Positions 16,663 through 24,971 of a stretch of 64,000 bases of DNA are shown here, in pieces. How positions within the stretch are numbered: position 1 is the first letter of the stretch; every line of letters starts with the position of its first letter. Position numbers and translations under genes: made by a program. The notes under the pieces were generated by a model that did not search any database, was not told where the DNA came from, and worked only from the letters and a program-made list of their open reading frames with translations. Source of the stretch: Myxococcus xanthus (lineage in GTDB: Bacteria > Myxococcota > Myxococcia > Myxococcales > Myxococcaceae); contig NZ_FNOH01000015.1 of the NCBI RefSeq assembly GCF_900106535.1, forward strand, positions 124,001 through 188,000. The letters run 5' to 3'.

Positions 16663-16708
16663 CTCCAGTCGATACTGGAGCGCAAGGTGTGCATCGGGCT
16701 GCACACCT
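16663..16708 (+). promoter_or_regulatory. Two consecutive perfect hairpins in the RND-operon leader
   Basis: CTCCAGT/ACTGGAG (7 bp, loop CGAT, 16663-16680) is followed after four bases by AGGTGTGCA/TGCACACCT (9 bp, loop TCGGGC, 16685-16708). There is no T-run. They lie downstream of the right-hand TTGACA and 106 bases before the TTG start, so they should fold in the transcript leader. Confidence 0.45.
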
Positions 16709-16813
16709 GCAGTGGGCGTGACGCGCCTGGAAGCCCTCCGCTTCACCCGCTGTTCAAGGACGCCGCTGACTGGCCGGGAATTTGCTCGGTCGCCGGTCCC
16801 CGAGGAGTCGACG

Positions 16814-19315
16814 TTGACCAGGTCACAACGGTGGTTCGAAGGCTTCATCCAGGCCGCGGTCTCGCGTCCCTGGCAGGTGTTGCTCGTGTTCTCACTGCTC
16901 GCGCTGGGCGGTATGGCACTGGCGTCGCGCTTGGAGTTCCGCGGATCGTTCGTGGAGTTGCTCCCTCAGGGATCCCAAGAAGTGCGGGATCTGACACGCG
17001 TGTCAGAGAAGGCAGGCGGGGACGGCTACCTGGTCCTCGTGGCAAAGGGAGACACTCCGGAGCGCCTGGAGGCATACGCGGCCGAATTGCAGACGCAATT
17101 GGAAGCGATGCCCGAGGTCCGCTACGTCGAGCACCGCTATGACGTGGACTTCTTCCGTCGAAATGCGCTGCTGTTATTGCCCATCGAGAAACTCGCTGCG
17201 CTGCGCCAGGACCTGACGGCGCGTGTGCGTTACGAGCGGCAACGCGCCAACCCGTTCTTCTTCGATTTGGGGGGCACGTCGGAGCCGCCGGACTTCGAGG
17301 CCATCGCGAAGAAGTACGCGCCGGACGCGCCCATGCGCGCGACGTTGGCCAGCGCGGACGGCACTGAAGTCTATTTGATGATCAAGCCGTCCGGGACGGC
17401 CGGGGATTTGGGGTTCGCGCGGCGCTTCGTGGACCAGGCCATGGGCACCGGAGGCACGCTCGCGGCGCAGCGCTATCCGGGCGTGACGCTGCAAGCCACG
17501 GGCAACTTTCAGGGGCGCATCGAAGAGGACGCGGTGATGCGCGGCGACCTGTCGCGCGCCGGTACGTTGTCGGCGCTCATCGCGGTGGGACTCATCCTGC
17601 TCGCCACGCGGCGTGTCGCGGCGCTGGCCGTGGTCGGCATCCCCGTCATGGTGGGCGTGGTGTTGACGTTCGCGGCGGCGCAGCTCGCCATTGGCCACCT
17701 CAACATCGTGACGGGGTTCCTCGTCGCCATCTTGATTGGCCTGGGCATCGAGTACGGCGTCCACCTGTGCATGCGGTACTGGGAGGAGCGGCGCGCTCAC
17801 CCGGCCCGCGAGGCCATCGTCACGGCGGTGCGCGGCACCTTCAGCGGCGCGGTGACGTCCGCGGTGACGAACGCGGCGGCGTTCTTCGTGCTGCTGCTGG
17901 CCCAGTTCCAGGCCTTCAACCAGTTCGGCCTGCTGGCGGGCCTGGGCGTGCTGCTCGCCGTGCTGGCGACGTATGCGATGGGGCCGTCGCTGCTGGCCCT
18001 CGCGGAGCGCCTGCGCCCGGCCCGCGTGGACGTGGCGGCCGAAGCCACCGCGCCCCAGGTATCCCAGCCGGAGCGGGCGTGGCGGCGCTGGCCCACGGGC
18101 GCCATCGCCGTGCTGGCGCTGTCGGTGGTGGGCTTCGCCGCGTTCTCCGTCTCCGTGGCGCCTCAACTGGGCTTCGAGACGGACATGCGCAAGCTCAAGG
18201 GCGAGTCCCCGGCATCGCGCCTGGATGACCGCGTCACCGAACAGTTGGGCCAGCCCCTCAACCCGGCCATCTTCCTGGTGGATGACGTGGCGCAGGCGGC
18301 GCAGGTGGAGGCCGTCATCGCGGAGGTGAAGCAGCGCAACGGCGCGGACTCGGCCATCCTCGACTCCGCGTCTCTCAACGACTTGTTGCCTACCGATGTA
18401 GAGCGCCGGGAGGTGGAGCTGGCGGCCCTGCGCGAGGCCTTCCAGGGCCTGGAGGACCTGCCCGCGGAGCTTCGCGAGGACGCGCGGCTCCAGGAGTTCC
18501 AGCGGATGCTGGAGGCGAAGCCCTACGGCCTGGATGCGTTGCCGGTGGAGGTGCGCCGGCGCTTCGAGGCCACGGACGGGAAGGGCACCTTCCTGCTCCT
18601 GTTCCCCTCCGTCTCCAACTCCGACACCGAGGAGCTGCGGCGCTGGGCCACGCAGATCGACCAGGTGGTGGAGGGCGTGAAGGCGCGCGGCATCGACATG
18701 GCCGTGCTGGACAGCAACCGCATCGCCGCGCGCATCTTCGCGCTGGTGAGCGCGGACGGGCCGCTCATCCTGTGGTCCGCCGCCGCGGTGGTGTTCGTCG
18801 TCATCCTGGTGAGCCTGCGCAGCTTCAAGCGCGCGTTGCTCGTCACCGGGCCGCTGTTCCTGGGCATGACGTGCCTGGCGGGTGGCATGTACCTCTTCGA
18901 CGTCCAGCTCAACTTCATCAACGCGGTGGTCCTGCCGAACCTGCTGGCCATCGCCGTGGACAACTCGGTGCATCTCTTCCACCGGTACGAGGAAGAGGGG
19001 CCCGGCTCGCTCGGCAAGGTGGTGCGCCACACGGGGCTGGCGGCCGTGGTGGCCACGCTGTCCAACGCGGCCGGGTATGGCGCGCTACTGGTCGCCAACC
19101 ACCAGGGCCTGCGGAGTATCGGTCAGATTGCGCTGCTGGGGGTCATGTGCACCTTCTTGGGGACCACGGTCTTCTTCCCCGCGCTGCTTGCCTTGCTGGA
19201 GCGGTGGAGGGGGCGCGAGAATGTGGTGGCGGGGAAGGGAGCGGTCGTTCAGAGCCTCGAACTCGGCGATTCTGGCGCGCAAGCCGCGCCGCCGGGGGAG
19301 CGTAAGTCGGCGTGA
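16814..19315 (+). CDS. RND/MMPL-family transporter, HpnN-like lipid exporter
   Basis: An 833-residue inner-membrane protein built from two repeats. Each has one N-terminal helix (VLLVFSLLALGGMALASRL; AIAVLALSVVGFAAFSVSV), a large periplasmic loop and a five-helix bundle with sterol-sensing-like segments (GLGIEYGVHLCMRYWEERR; LAIAVDNSVHLFHRYEEEG). This size and the H-x-x-x-R-Y motif fit the HpnN/MMPL branch that moves hopanoids and other lipids, rather than ~1050-residue drug pumps. TTG 16814 follows GAGGAG by 6 bases; the ORF is open upstream to 16658, but that part lacks family character. Its stop overlaps the PAP2 gene start by four bases. Confidence 0.8.
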   Translation: MTRSQRWFEGFIQAAVSRPWQVLLVFSLLALGGMALASRLEFRGSFVELLPQGSQEVRDLTRVSEKAGGDGYLVLVAKGDTPERLEAYAAELQTQLEAMPEVRYVEHRYDVDFFRRNALLLLPIEKLAALRQDLTARVRYERQRANPFFFDLGGTSEPPDFEAIAKKYAPDAPMRATLASADGTEVYLMIKPSGTAGDLGFARRFVDQAMGTGGTLAAQRYPGVTLQATGNFQGRIEEDAVMRGDLSRAGTLSALIAVGLILLATRRVAALAVVGIPVMVGVVLTFAAAQLAIGHLNIVTGFLVAILIGLGIEYGVHLCMRYWEERRAHPAREAIVTAVRGTFSGAVTSAVTNAAAFFVLLLAQFQAFNQFGLLAGLGVLLAVLATYAMGPSLLALAERLRPARVDVAAEATAPQVSQPERAWRRWPTGAIAVLALSVVGFAAFSVSVAPQLGFETDMRKLKGESPASRLDDRVTEQLGQPLNPAIFLVDDVAQAAQVEAVIAEVKQRNGADSAILDSASLNDLLPTDVERREVELAALREAFQGLEDLPAELREDARLQEFQRMLEAKPYGLDALPVEVRRRFEATDGKGTFLLLFPSVSNSDTEELRRWATQIDQVVEGVKARGIDMAVLDSNRIAARIFALVSADGPLILWSAAAVVFVVILVSLRSFKRALLVTGPLFLGMTCLAGGMYLFDVQLNFINAVVLPNLLAIAVDNSVHLFHRYEEEGPGSLGKVVRHTGLAAVVATLSNAAGYGALLVANHQGLRSIGQIALLGVMCTFLGTTVFFPALLALLERWRGRENVVAGKGAVVQSLELGDSGAQAAPPGERKSA

Positions 19316-20259
19316 GTTCCTGGGTTTCCCAAAGCGTTCGCGGTGAGGCGGTGCGCGTCCAGCTCACCACCGTGGACCTCATCATCGTCGTGTCCTGCGC
19401 GTTGGCTTCGCTGCTCCTGCTGGGGCCGGGCCGGTGGGCGCCGGATGCGCTGCGCTGCGCGGGATTGTTCGCGGTGGTGGGCGTGGGGCCGCTCGTCCTC
19501 CGGACGCTGGCCGCGTCGTTCCCGGGGCACCGGTGGATCCATGTCCTCGCGGATTGGTGGCTGCTGCCCACGGCGGTGATGACGCACGGCTGGCTGTCTC
19601 CCGTGGTGGACACGGTGAACCCCCTCCTCAAGGACGCGCAGTTGGTGGCGGCCGACCAGCGGCTCTTCGGCATGCAGGCGGCGGTGGTGCTGTCACGCGT
19701 CGTCCCGGCGTGGCTCAACGACATCCTGCTGGTCTGCTACTACGGCCACTTCATCTGGGCGCTGGTGATGGGGCTGGTGCTCTACCGGCGCCCGGGCGGC
19801 GCGGAGTACGACGAGTACCTCACCGCGTTGGGGCTGCTTTTCTTCCTCAACTACGCGGCCTATGCGCTGGTGCCCGCGGTGGGGCCTCGCTACTTCCTGG
19901 TCGACGCGTTCGATGGGCCACTCCAGGGCACGCTGGCGCCGCTGCTGGATTCACTCATGCGCAAGCCGCTGTTCGCGCGTGACTGCTTTCCGTCGGGACA
20001 CACCGGCGCCACGATGTTGGTGCTGTATTATGCTTGGCGGTTCTCCCGCCGCGTCTTCTGGGTGATGTTGCTGCCGGGCCTGGGGCTCATCGCTGCCACG
20101 CTGGTGGGCCGTTTCCACTACGCCACGGACCTGCTCTGCGCGGTGCCCATGGTCATGGTGGTGACGGGGCTGGCGCTGGGCGTTTCCCGGGCGGCCCGGC
20201 AGCGCGAAGTGGCGAAGGACGCGCGTTCCGTGCCGGTGGACGCTATCGTCAGGCCCTGA
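19312..20259 (+). CDS. PAP2-superfamily membrane phosphotransferase, sphingolipid-synthase-like
   Basis: A 315-residue protein with about six membrane helices. The active-site motifs are CFPSGHTGATM and GRFHYATDLLCAV (HxxxD). The KxxxxxxRP motif of soluble phosphatases is absent. This set resembles the inositol phosphorylceramide/sphingomyelin synthase branch (PAP2_3) that transfers phospho-head groups. The GTG start overlaps the exporter stop (GTGA), giving translational coupling. Beside a ceramide operon, a role in adding or removing a ceramide phosphate head group is an attractive inference. A general lipid phosphatase remains possible. Confidence 0.7.
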   Translation: MSSWVSQSVRGEAVRVQLTTVDLIIVVSCALASLLLLGPGRWAPDALRCAGLFAVVGVGPLVLRTLAASFPGHRWIHVLADWWLLPTAVMTHGWLSPVVDTVNPLLKDAQLVAADQRLFGMQAAVVLSRVVPAWLNDILLVCYYGHFIWALVMGLVLYRRPGGAEYDEYLTALGLLFFLNYAAYALVPAVGPRYFLVDAFDGPLQGTLAPLLDSLMRKPLFARDCFPSGHTGATMLVLYYAWRFSRRVFWVMLLPGLGLIAATLVGRFHYATDLLCAVPMVMVVTGLALGVSRAARQREVAKDARSVPVDAIVRP

Positions 20260-20295
20260 GCGCCCGGACGTTGGCGGCGCGAGGAGCCGACGTCC

Positions 20296-21486
20296 ATGTC
20301 CAGGCCCGTAGCCGCGCAGCGAGTCACCCGGTTCGCCACTACTGTCTTCTCCGAGTTCAGCGCCCTGGCCGCCCGCCACGGCGCGGTGAACCTGGGGCAG
20401 GGGTTCCCTGACTTCGACGGCCCGGCGGCCATCAAGGAAGCGGCGCAGCGCGCCATCCGCGACGGGGGCAACCAGTACGCCATGGGCGCGGGCGCCCGGG
20501 AGCTGCGCGTGGCCATCGCCGAGCACTCGGCGCGCTTCTACGGCCAGACGGTGGACCCGGACACCATGGTGACGGTGACCAGCGGCGCCACCGAGGCCAT
20601 CCTCGACACGCTGCTGGGGCTGGTGGACCCGGGCGACGAGGTGGTGGCCTTCGAGCCCTTCTACGACTCCTACGACGCCAACATCACCTTCGTGGGGGCC
20701 ACCGCGCGCTTCGTGCCGCTGCGCCCGCCGGACGCGGACCACGCGCAGTGGTGGTTCGACCGGGACGAGGTCCGCGCCGCCTTCAGCCCGCGCACCCGGC
20801 TGCTCATCCTCAACACGCCGCACAACCCGACGGGGAAGGTGTTCACCCGCGATGAGCTGACGTTCCTGGGCGAGCTGTGCGCCGAGTTCGATGTGAAGGT
20901 CCTCTCCGACGAGGTGTACGAGCACCTCGTCTTCGAGCCCGCGCGCCACCTGCGTCCGGCCACGCTGCCCGGGCTGGCCGAGCGCACCGTGACGGTGAGC
21001 AGCGGCGGGAAGACGTTCAGCCTCACCGGCTGGAAGGTGGGCTGGGTCATCGCGCCGCCGCCGCTGCGGGACGCGGTGCAGCGGGCCCACCAGTTCGTGA
21101 CCTTCGCCACCGCCGCGCCGCTGCAGGCCGCCATGGCGGAGGCGCTGCGGTTGCCGGACGCGTACTTCACGGAGCTGACGGCGTCCTACGCGGCGAAGCG
21201 GGAGCGGCTGCTCACCGGGCTGCGCGAGGCCGGGCTGACGGCGTTCGCCCCGGAGGGCAGCTACTTCATCCTCGCGGACATCACGCGCCAGGGCTTCGCC
21301 GATGACGTGGCCTTCTGCCGCCACCTGGTGTCCAAGGTGGGCGTGGCGGCCATTCCGCCCAGCGTCTTCTATGGCCCGGCGCACCGGCACCTGGGGCAGG
21401 GGCTGGCCCGTTTCGCCTTCTGCAAGACGGATGCGGTGCTGGACGAAGCCGTGCGCCGCCTGCGCGCGGGCCTGTCGCCGCGATGA
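20296..21486 (+). CDS. PLP-dependent aminotransferase, methionine/kynurenine aminotransferase type
   Basis: A 396-residue class I/II aminotransferase. It has NLGQGFPDFDGP near the N-terminus, the substrate loop NQYAMGAGARELR, LNTPHNPTGKVF, DEVYEHLVFE, PLP lysine in GGKTFSLTGWKVGW, and ARFAFCKTDAVLDEAVRRL at the end. The combination of GFPDF and TGWKVGW is typical of the branch that includes methionine aminotransferase (YbdL) and kynurenine aminotransferase. GAGGAG precedes the ATG. The gene follows PAP2 by 36 bases and overlaps the methyltransferase by four bases. The substrate is not fixed by sequence. Confidence 0.85.
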   Translation: MSRPVAAQRVTRFATTVFSEFSALAARHGAVNLGQGFPDFDGPAAIKEAAQRAIRDGGNQYAMGAGARELRVAIAEHSARFYGQTVDPDTMVTVTSGATEAILDTLLGLVDPGDEVVAFEPFYDSYDANITFVGATARFVPLRPPDADHAQWWFDRDEVRAAFSPRTRLLILNTPHNPTGKVFTRDELTFLGELCAEFDVKVLSDEVYEHLVFEPARHLRPATLPGLAERTVTVSSGGKTFSLTGWKVGWVIAPPPLRDAVQRAHQFVTFATAAPLQAAMAEALRLPDAYFTELTASYAAKRERLLTGLREAGLTAFAPEGSYFILADITRQGFADDVAFCRHLVSKVGVAAIPPSVFYGPAHRHLGQGLARFAFCKTDAVLDEAVRRLRAGLSPR

Positions 21487-22211
21487 GCTTCTTCGGAGAG
21501 CTCTACCTTCGCAGCACGCTGCCGTTCCTGTCGGAGGCCGTCACCGCGCGTGAGGCGGACTACCTGGCCCGAGCCTTCGCGGACGTGGCGGGGCCGGCGC
21601 CGGTGGTGGACCTGGGGTGCGGCCATGGCCGCCACGCGGCGCGGCTGAACGCGGTGGGGCCTCTGGCGGGGCGCGTCATCGGGCTGGAGTTGGACGCACT
21701 GTCGTTGGCCATGCGGCGCCCGGGCTTCCCGGCGATCCAGGGGGACCTGCGGGCCCTGCCGTTTCGCGAGGCGTCCCTGGCGGGGGCCTACGCGTGGTAC
21801 TCGACGCTGGCCGCCTTCACGGACGCCGAGCACATACACATCCTCCGCGAGGTCGCGCGCGTGCTGCGGCCAGGAGGACGGTGGGTGTTCCAGACGGTGC
21901 CGTTCGAGCGACTGGCGGCGTCCCCCGGGGCGGCCTTCCGCGAGACGCTGCCGGATGGAAGCGTCCTGGAGGAGGAGAGCTGCTTCGACGCCTCGACGGG
22001 GCGGGACGAGGGACGTCGGACGCTGACCTCCCCGGAGGGTCGATGCCTGCGCGCATCCTATTCCCTTCGTTACTATCCCCTTGCGGATTGGGTGCGGCTG
22101 TTGGAAAGCACGGGATTTTCCGTCGTCTGGGTGCACGGTGGCCTGGCGGGTGGTCCGCTGGACGCGCAGTCAACCGACCTGATCGTGGGAGCGGAGCGGC
22201 GCCATGGCTGA
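21483..22211 (+). CDS. Class I SAM-dependent methyltransferase
   Basis: A 242-residue protein with motif I VVDLGCGHGRHAARL, motif II around IGLELDALSLAMRR, and AWYSTLAAFTDAEHIHILRE followed by VARVLRPGGRWVFQT. This is the methyltransferase-11 layout for small molecules or lipids. It overlaps the aminotransferase stop (ATGA) and is itself overlapped by the HMG-CoA lyase start (8 bases), so all three are one translationally coupled unit. The target is unknown. Confidence 0.8.
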   Translation: MSFFGELYLRSTLPFLSEAVTAREADYLARAFADVAGPAPVVDLGCGHGRHAARLNAVGPLAGRVIGLELDALSLAMRRPGFPAIQGDLRALPFREASLAGAYAWYSTLAAFTDAEHIHILREVARVLRPGGRWVFQTVPFERLAASPGAAFRETLPDGSVLEEESCFDASTGRDEGRRTLTSPEGRCLRASYSLRYYPLADWVRLLESTGFSVVWVHGGLAGGPLDAQSTDLIVGAERRHG

Positions 22212-23181
22212 GATGCAGGAACACTCCAGGGCGAGGTTGGGCTGGCTGGGCCAGTTGCCCAAGCAGGTCGACGTCTACGAAGTCGGTCCCCGGGACGGCT
22301 TGCAGAACGAGCTGCGCACGCTGCCCACGCGGGACAAGGCGCGCCTCATCAACGCACTGGTGGCCGCGGGGGAGAAGCGCATCGAGGTGACGTCGTTCGT
22401 GTCACCCAAGTGGATTCCCCAGCTCGCGGACGCCGAGGAGCTGCTGCGGCTGGTGGGCCGTCGCGACGGCGTCGTGTTCTCCGCGCTGGTGCCCAACCTC
22501 AAGGGCCTGGAGCGCGCGAAGGAGGCGGGCCTGGAGGAGGCCGCCGTCTTCATCTCCGCCTCCGAGGCGCACTCGAAGAAGAACATCAACAAGAGCATCG
22601 CCGAGGCCGTGGTGGGCGCGCGCGAGGTGACGGCCTCCGCGCTCCAGGCGGGCATGCGCGTGCGCGGCTACCTGTCCACCGTGTGGGGCTGCCCCTACGA
22701 GGGTGACGTTCCGGTGGAGCGCGTGGTGGACATCTGCCGGCAGCTCGTGGACGCGGGCATCTACCAGCTCAGCCTGGGAGACACGATTGGCATCGGCACG
22801 CCGCGCCAGACCGAGGTCATCCTCGAGGCGCTGCTGAAGCACATCCCCGTGGAGAAGCTGGCGCTGCACCTGCACGACACACGCGGCACCGCGCTGGCGA
22901 ACGCGCTCGTGGGCCTGTCCGCGGGGGTGACGACCTTCGACGCCAGCATTGGCGGCCTGGGTGGGTGCCCCTACGCCCCGGGAGCGGCGGGGAACCTGGC
23001 CACCGAGGACGCCGTCTTCATGCTCCACGGCATGGGCGTGGACACAGGCATCAACCTGGACCGGCTGGTGGAGGCCGGGGAGATTGCCCAGGAGCTGATT
23101 GGCCGGAAGCTGGCGGGCAAGTACCTCCAGGCCGCGCTGGGCGAGCGTGAGAAGAAAGCCGCCCGCCGGGCTCAGACGTGA
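22204..23181 (+). CDS. liuE: Hydroxymethylglutaryl-CoA lyase
   Basis: This 325-residue TIM-barrel enzyme splits HMG-CoA into acetoacetate and acetyl-CoA, the last step of leucine/isovalerate breakdown. Motifs include EVGPRDGLQNELRTL, IEVTSFVSPKWIPQ, LVPNLKGLERA, GYLSTVWGCPYEGDV, LHLHDTRGTALAN and the catalytic-cysteine loop GLGGCPYAPGAAGNLATED. In myxobacteria HMG-CoA metabolism also feeds an alternative isovaleryl-CoA route. Other leucine-type genes lie 4-8 kb downstream (27.0, 28.5, 30.1 kb) rather than beside it. Here it ends the putative lipid-export operon. Confidence 0.9.
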   Translation: MAEMQEHSRARLGWLGQLPKQVDVYEVGPRDGLQNELRTLPTRDKARLINALVAAGEKRIEVTSFVSPKWIPQLADAEELLRLVGRRDGVVFSALVPNLKGLERAKEAGLEEAAVFISASEAHSKKNINKSIAEAVVGAREVTASALQAGMRVRGYLSTVWGCPYEGDVPVERVVDICRQLVDAGIYQLSLGDTIGIGTPRQTEVILEALLKHIPVEKLALHLHDTRGTALANALVGLSAGVTTFDASIGGLGGCPYAPGAAGNLATEDAVFMLHGMGVDTGINLDRLVEAGEIAQELIGRKLAGKYLQAALGEREKKAARRAQT

Positions 23182-23336
23182 GCGGGCCCTACCCAGTGTC
23201 GAGGTCATGAAATACCCGGCAGTCCTAAAATCCGGGCATCATCGAAAAATTCTGTTCGGACTTACGTTTCGAGGTGGTGAGCGGGTAGGGTTGGGGTTGT
23301 TTTGACCCCGCTTGCTGCCTCAACGGAAAGTGCCGG

Positions 23337-24896
23337 ATGAACGTCTCGCTCGATGCCGACGTCCTCGCGAGACGTTCGCAATCCCTGTTCGACACCCACC
23401 AGGTGGCGCTGAGCCGTCGCACGGACCGGATGTTCGCCGTGCTGATGGGGCTCCAGTGGGTTGGCGGGCTGGTGGTGGCCCTGGCGCTGTCCCCCCGCAC
23501 GTGGAGTGGGACGTCCAGTCAGGTCCATCCACACGTCTGGGCGGCGGCCGGCCTGGGAGCCCTCCTGGCGAGCCTGCCGGTGGCCATGGCGTGGGCGTTG
23601 CCGGGTCGGGAGGTCACGCGCTTCGTCATCGCCACGGCGCAGGCATTGGTGTCCGGGCTGCTCATCCATCTGACGGACGGGCGCATCGAGACGCACTTCC
23701 ACATCTTCGGGTCCCTGGCGCTGCTGGCCATGTACCGGGACGCGCGGGTGCTGTTCCTCTACTCGGCGCTGGTGGCGGTGGACCACCTGCTTCGCGGCCA
23801 GTACTGGCCCCTGTCCATCTTCGGCGTGGAGTCCGCCAGTGCCTGGCGCGCGTGGGAGCACATCGGCTGGGTGGTGTTCGAGAACGTGTTCCTCCTGATT
23901 GGCGGGCGAGGCGCGGTGAAGGATGCCCGGGCGCTGGCGGCGCGACAGGCCTGGTTGGAGTTGTCTCAGGGAGAGGTTCGCACGCGCGTGGTGGAGCCGC
24001 TGGTGGACTCGGCGCGGGCGCTGACGGAGGCGACCCATTCGCTCGTGTCGAGCACGGATGACCAGCGCGCGATGCTGGCGCGCCAGTCCGCGGCGCTCAC
24101 GGATACGCAGGTGGCGACGAACGAGATGCAGCGGGCGTCTTCCACGGCCTCTCATCAGGCGGATGCCATCCTCGCCTCCACGCTCCAGGCGGGGGACGTG
24201 GGGGCTGACGCCGAGGCCATGCTGGGCCAGAGCATGGAGGGCCTGGAGGCCATTCGCGCACAGGTGATGGAGATGGCCGGGCTCCTGCGTGGATTGGACG
24301 GCCAGGCGCGGCAGCTCTCGAGCGTCACCCTGGCGGTGAAGGACCTGGCGGACCAGTCCCACATGGTGGCGGTGAACGCGGCCATCGAGGCGGCGCGCGC
24401 GGGAGTGCACGGCAAGGGCTTCGCGGTGGTGGCCACGGAGATGCGGCGGCTCGCGCAGCAGTCCGTCCGGGCGGCGGGGCAGGTGAGCGGCATCCTGGAC
24501 ACCGCGCACCAGTCGATCCAGCACGTCGTGGAGCTCTCCCTGGTGGGGGCGGAGCGGATGGCGCGGGACATCGAGGTGGTGCGCGCGTCGGGAGAGCGCC
24601 TGCGGGGGCTGTCCACCGTGCTGCGCACCAGCACGGAGGGCGTGCAGCAGATTTCAGTGGCGGTGGCGCGACAGGCCGCGGGCGTGGCGCGGATCTCCGG
24701 CGCGGTGGATGAGCTGTCCGCGATGATGAAACAGACGCTGGGGCGTGTCGAACAGACGACCACCGCCGCCCAGACGCTTCGCGTGGTGACGGGCCGTGTC
24801 CATGGCGTCATCGACACCTATCAAGGCACCAGGACGGATGAGGTGCCGCCAGCGAACGATGCGGGCCGGGTGATTGCGTTCAGACGGGACGCTTAA
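23337..24896 (+). CDS. Methyl-accepting chemotaxis protein with an integral-membrane N-terminal sensor
   Basis: A 519-residue protein. The first ~200 residues hold about six membrane helices with no periplasmic loop of any size. They include the charged/His segment DGRIETHFHIFG and DHLLRG, a motif seen in several membrane-embedded sensory input regions. No HAMP domain is apparent. The C-terminal signalling domain has DLADQSHMVAVNAAIEAARA and GKGFAVVATEMRRLAQQS, the MCP hairpin. It probably senses a membrane-soluble, light, redox or metal cue through the intramembrane histidines, which is inference. GGAAAG precedes the ATG. No che genes are adjacent. Confidence 0.85.
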   Translation: MNVSLDADVLARRSQSLFDTHQVALSRRTDRMFAVLMGLQWVGGLVVALALSPRTWSGTSSQVHPHVWAAAGLGALLASLPVAMAWALPGREVTRFVIATAQALVSGLLIHLTDGRIETHFHIFGSLALLAMYRDARVLFLYSALVAVDHLLRGQYWPLSIFGVESASAWRAWEHIGWVVFENVFLLIGGRGAVKDARALAARQAWLELSQGEVRTRVVEPLVDSARALTEATHSLVSSTDDQRAMLARQSAALTDTQVATNEMQRASSTASHQADAILASTLQAGDVGADAEAMLGQSMEGLEAIRAQVMEMAGLLRGLDGQARQLSSVTLAVKDLADQSHMVAVNAAIEAARAGVHGKGFAVVATEMRRLAQQSVRAAGQVSGILDTAHQSIQHVVELSLVGAERMARDIEVVRASGERLRGLSTVLRTSTEGVQQISVAVARQAAGVARISGAVDELSAMMKQTLGRVEQTTTAAQTLRVVTGRVHGVIDTYQGTRTDEVPPANDAGRVIAFRRDA

Positions 24897-24928
24897 GCGG
24901 GCGTCCGCCGCGTGTGAGGTTGCCGGCC

Positions 24929-24953
24929 GGGGCGCGCGGTGTCGCCGCGCCCC
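24929..24953. terminator. GC hairpin between convergent genes
   Basis: GGGGCGCG (24929-24936) pairs perfectly with CGCGCCCC (24946-24953). It lies between the convergent chemoreceptor and Tim44-like genes and has no T-run on either side. Confidence 0.4.
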
Positions 24954-24971
24954 GGAGCCCGCTCCTTCGCC

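Noticed and set aside
16658..16813. Upstream coding extension of the RND exporter
   Set aside because: The stretch encodes no sensible signal or helix and is occupied by two perfect hairpins. TTG 16814 has an ideal GAGGAG.
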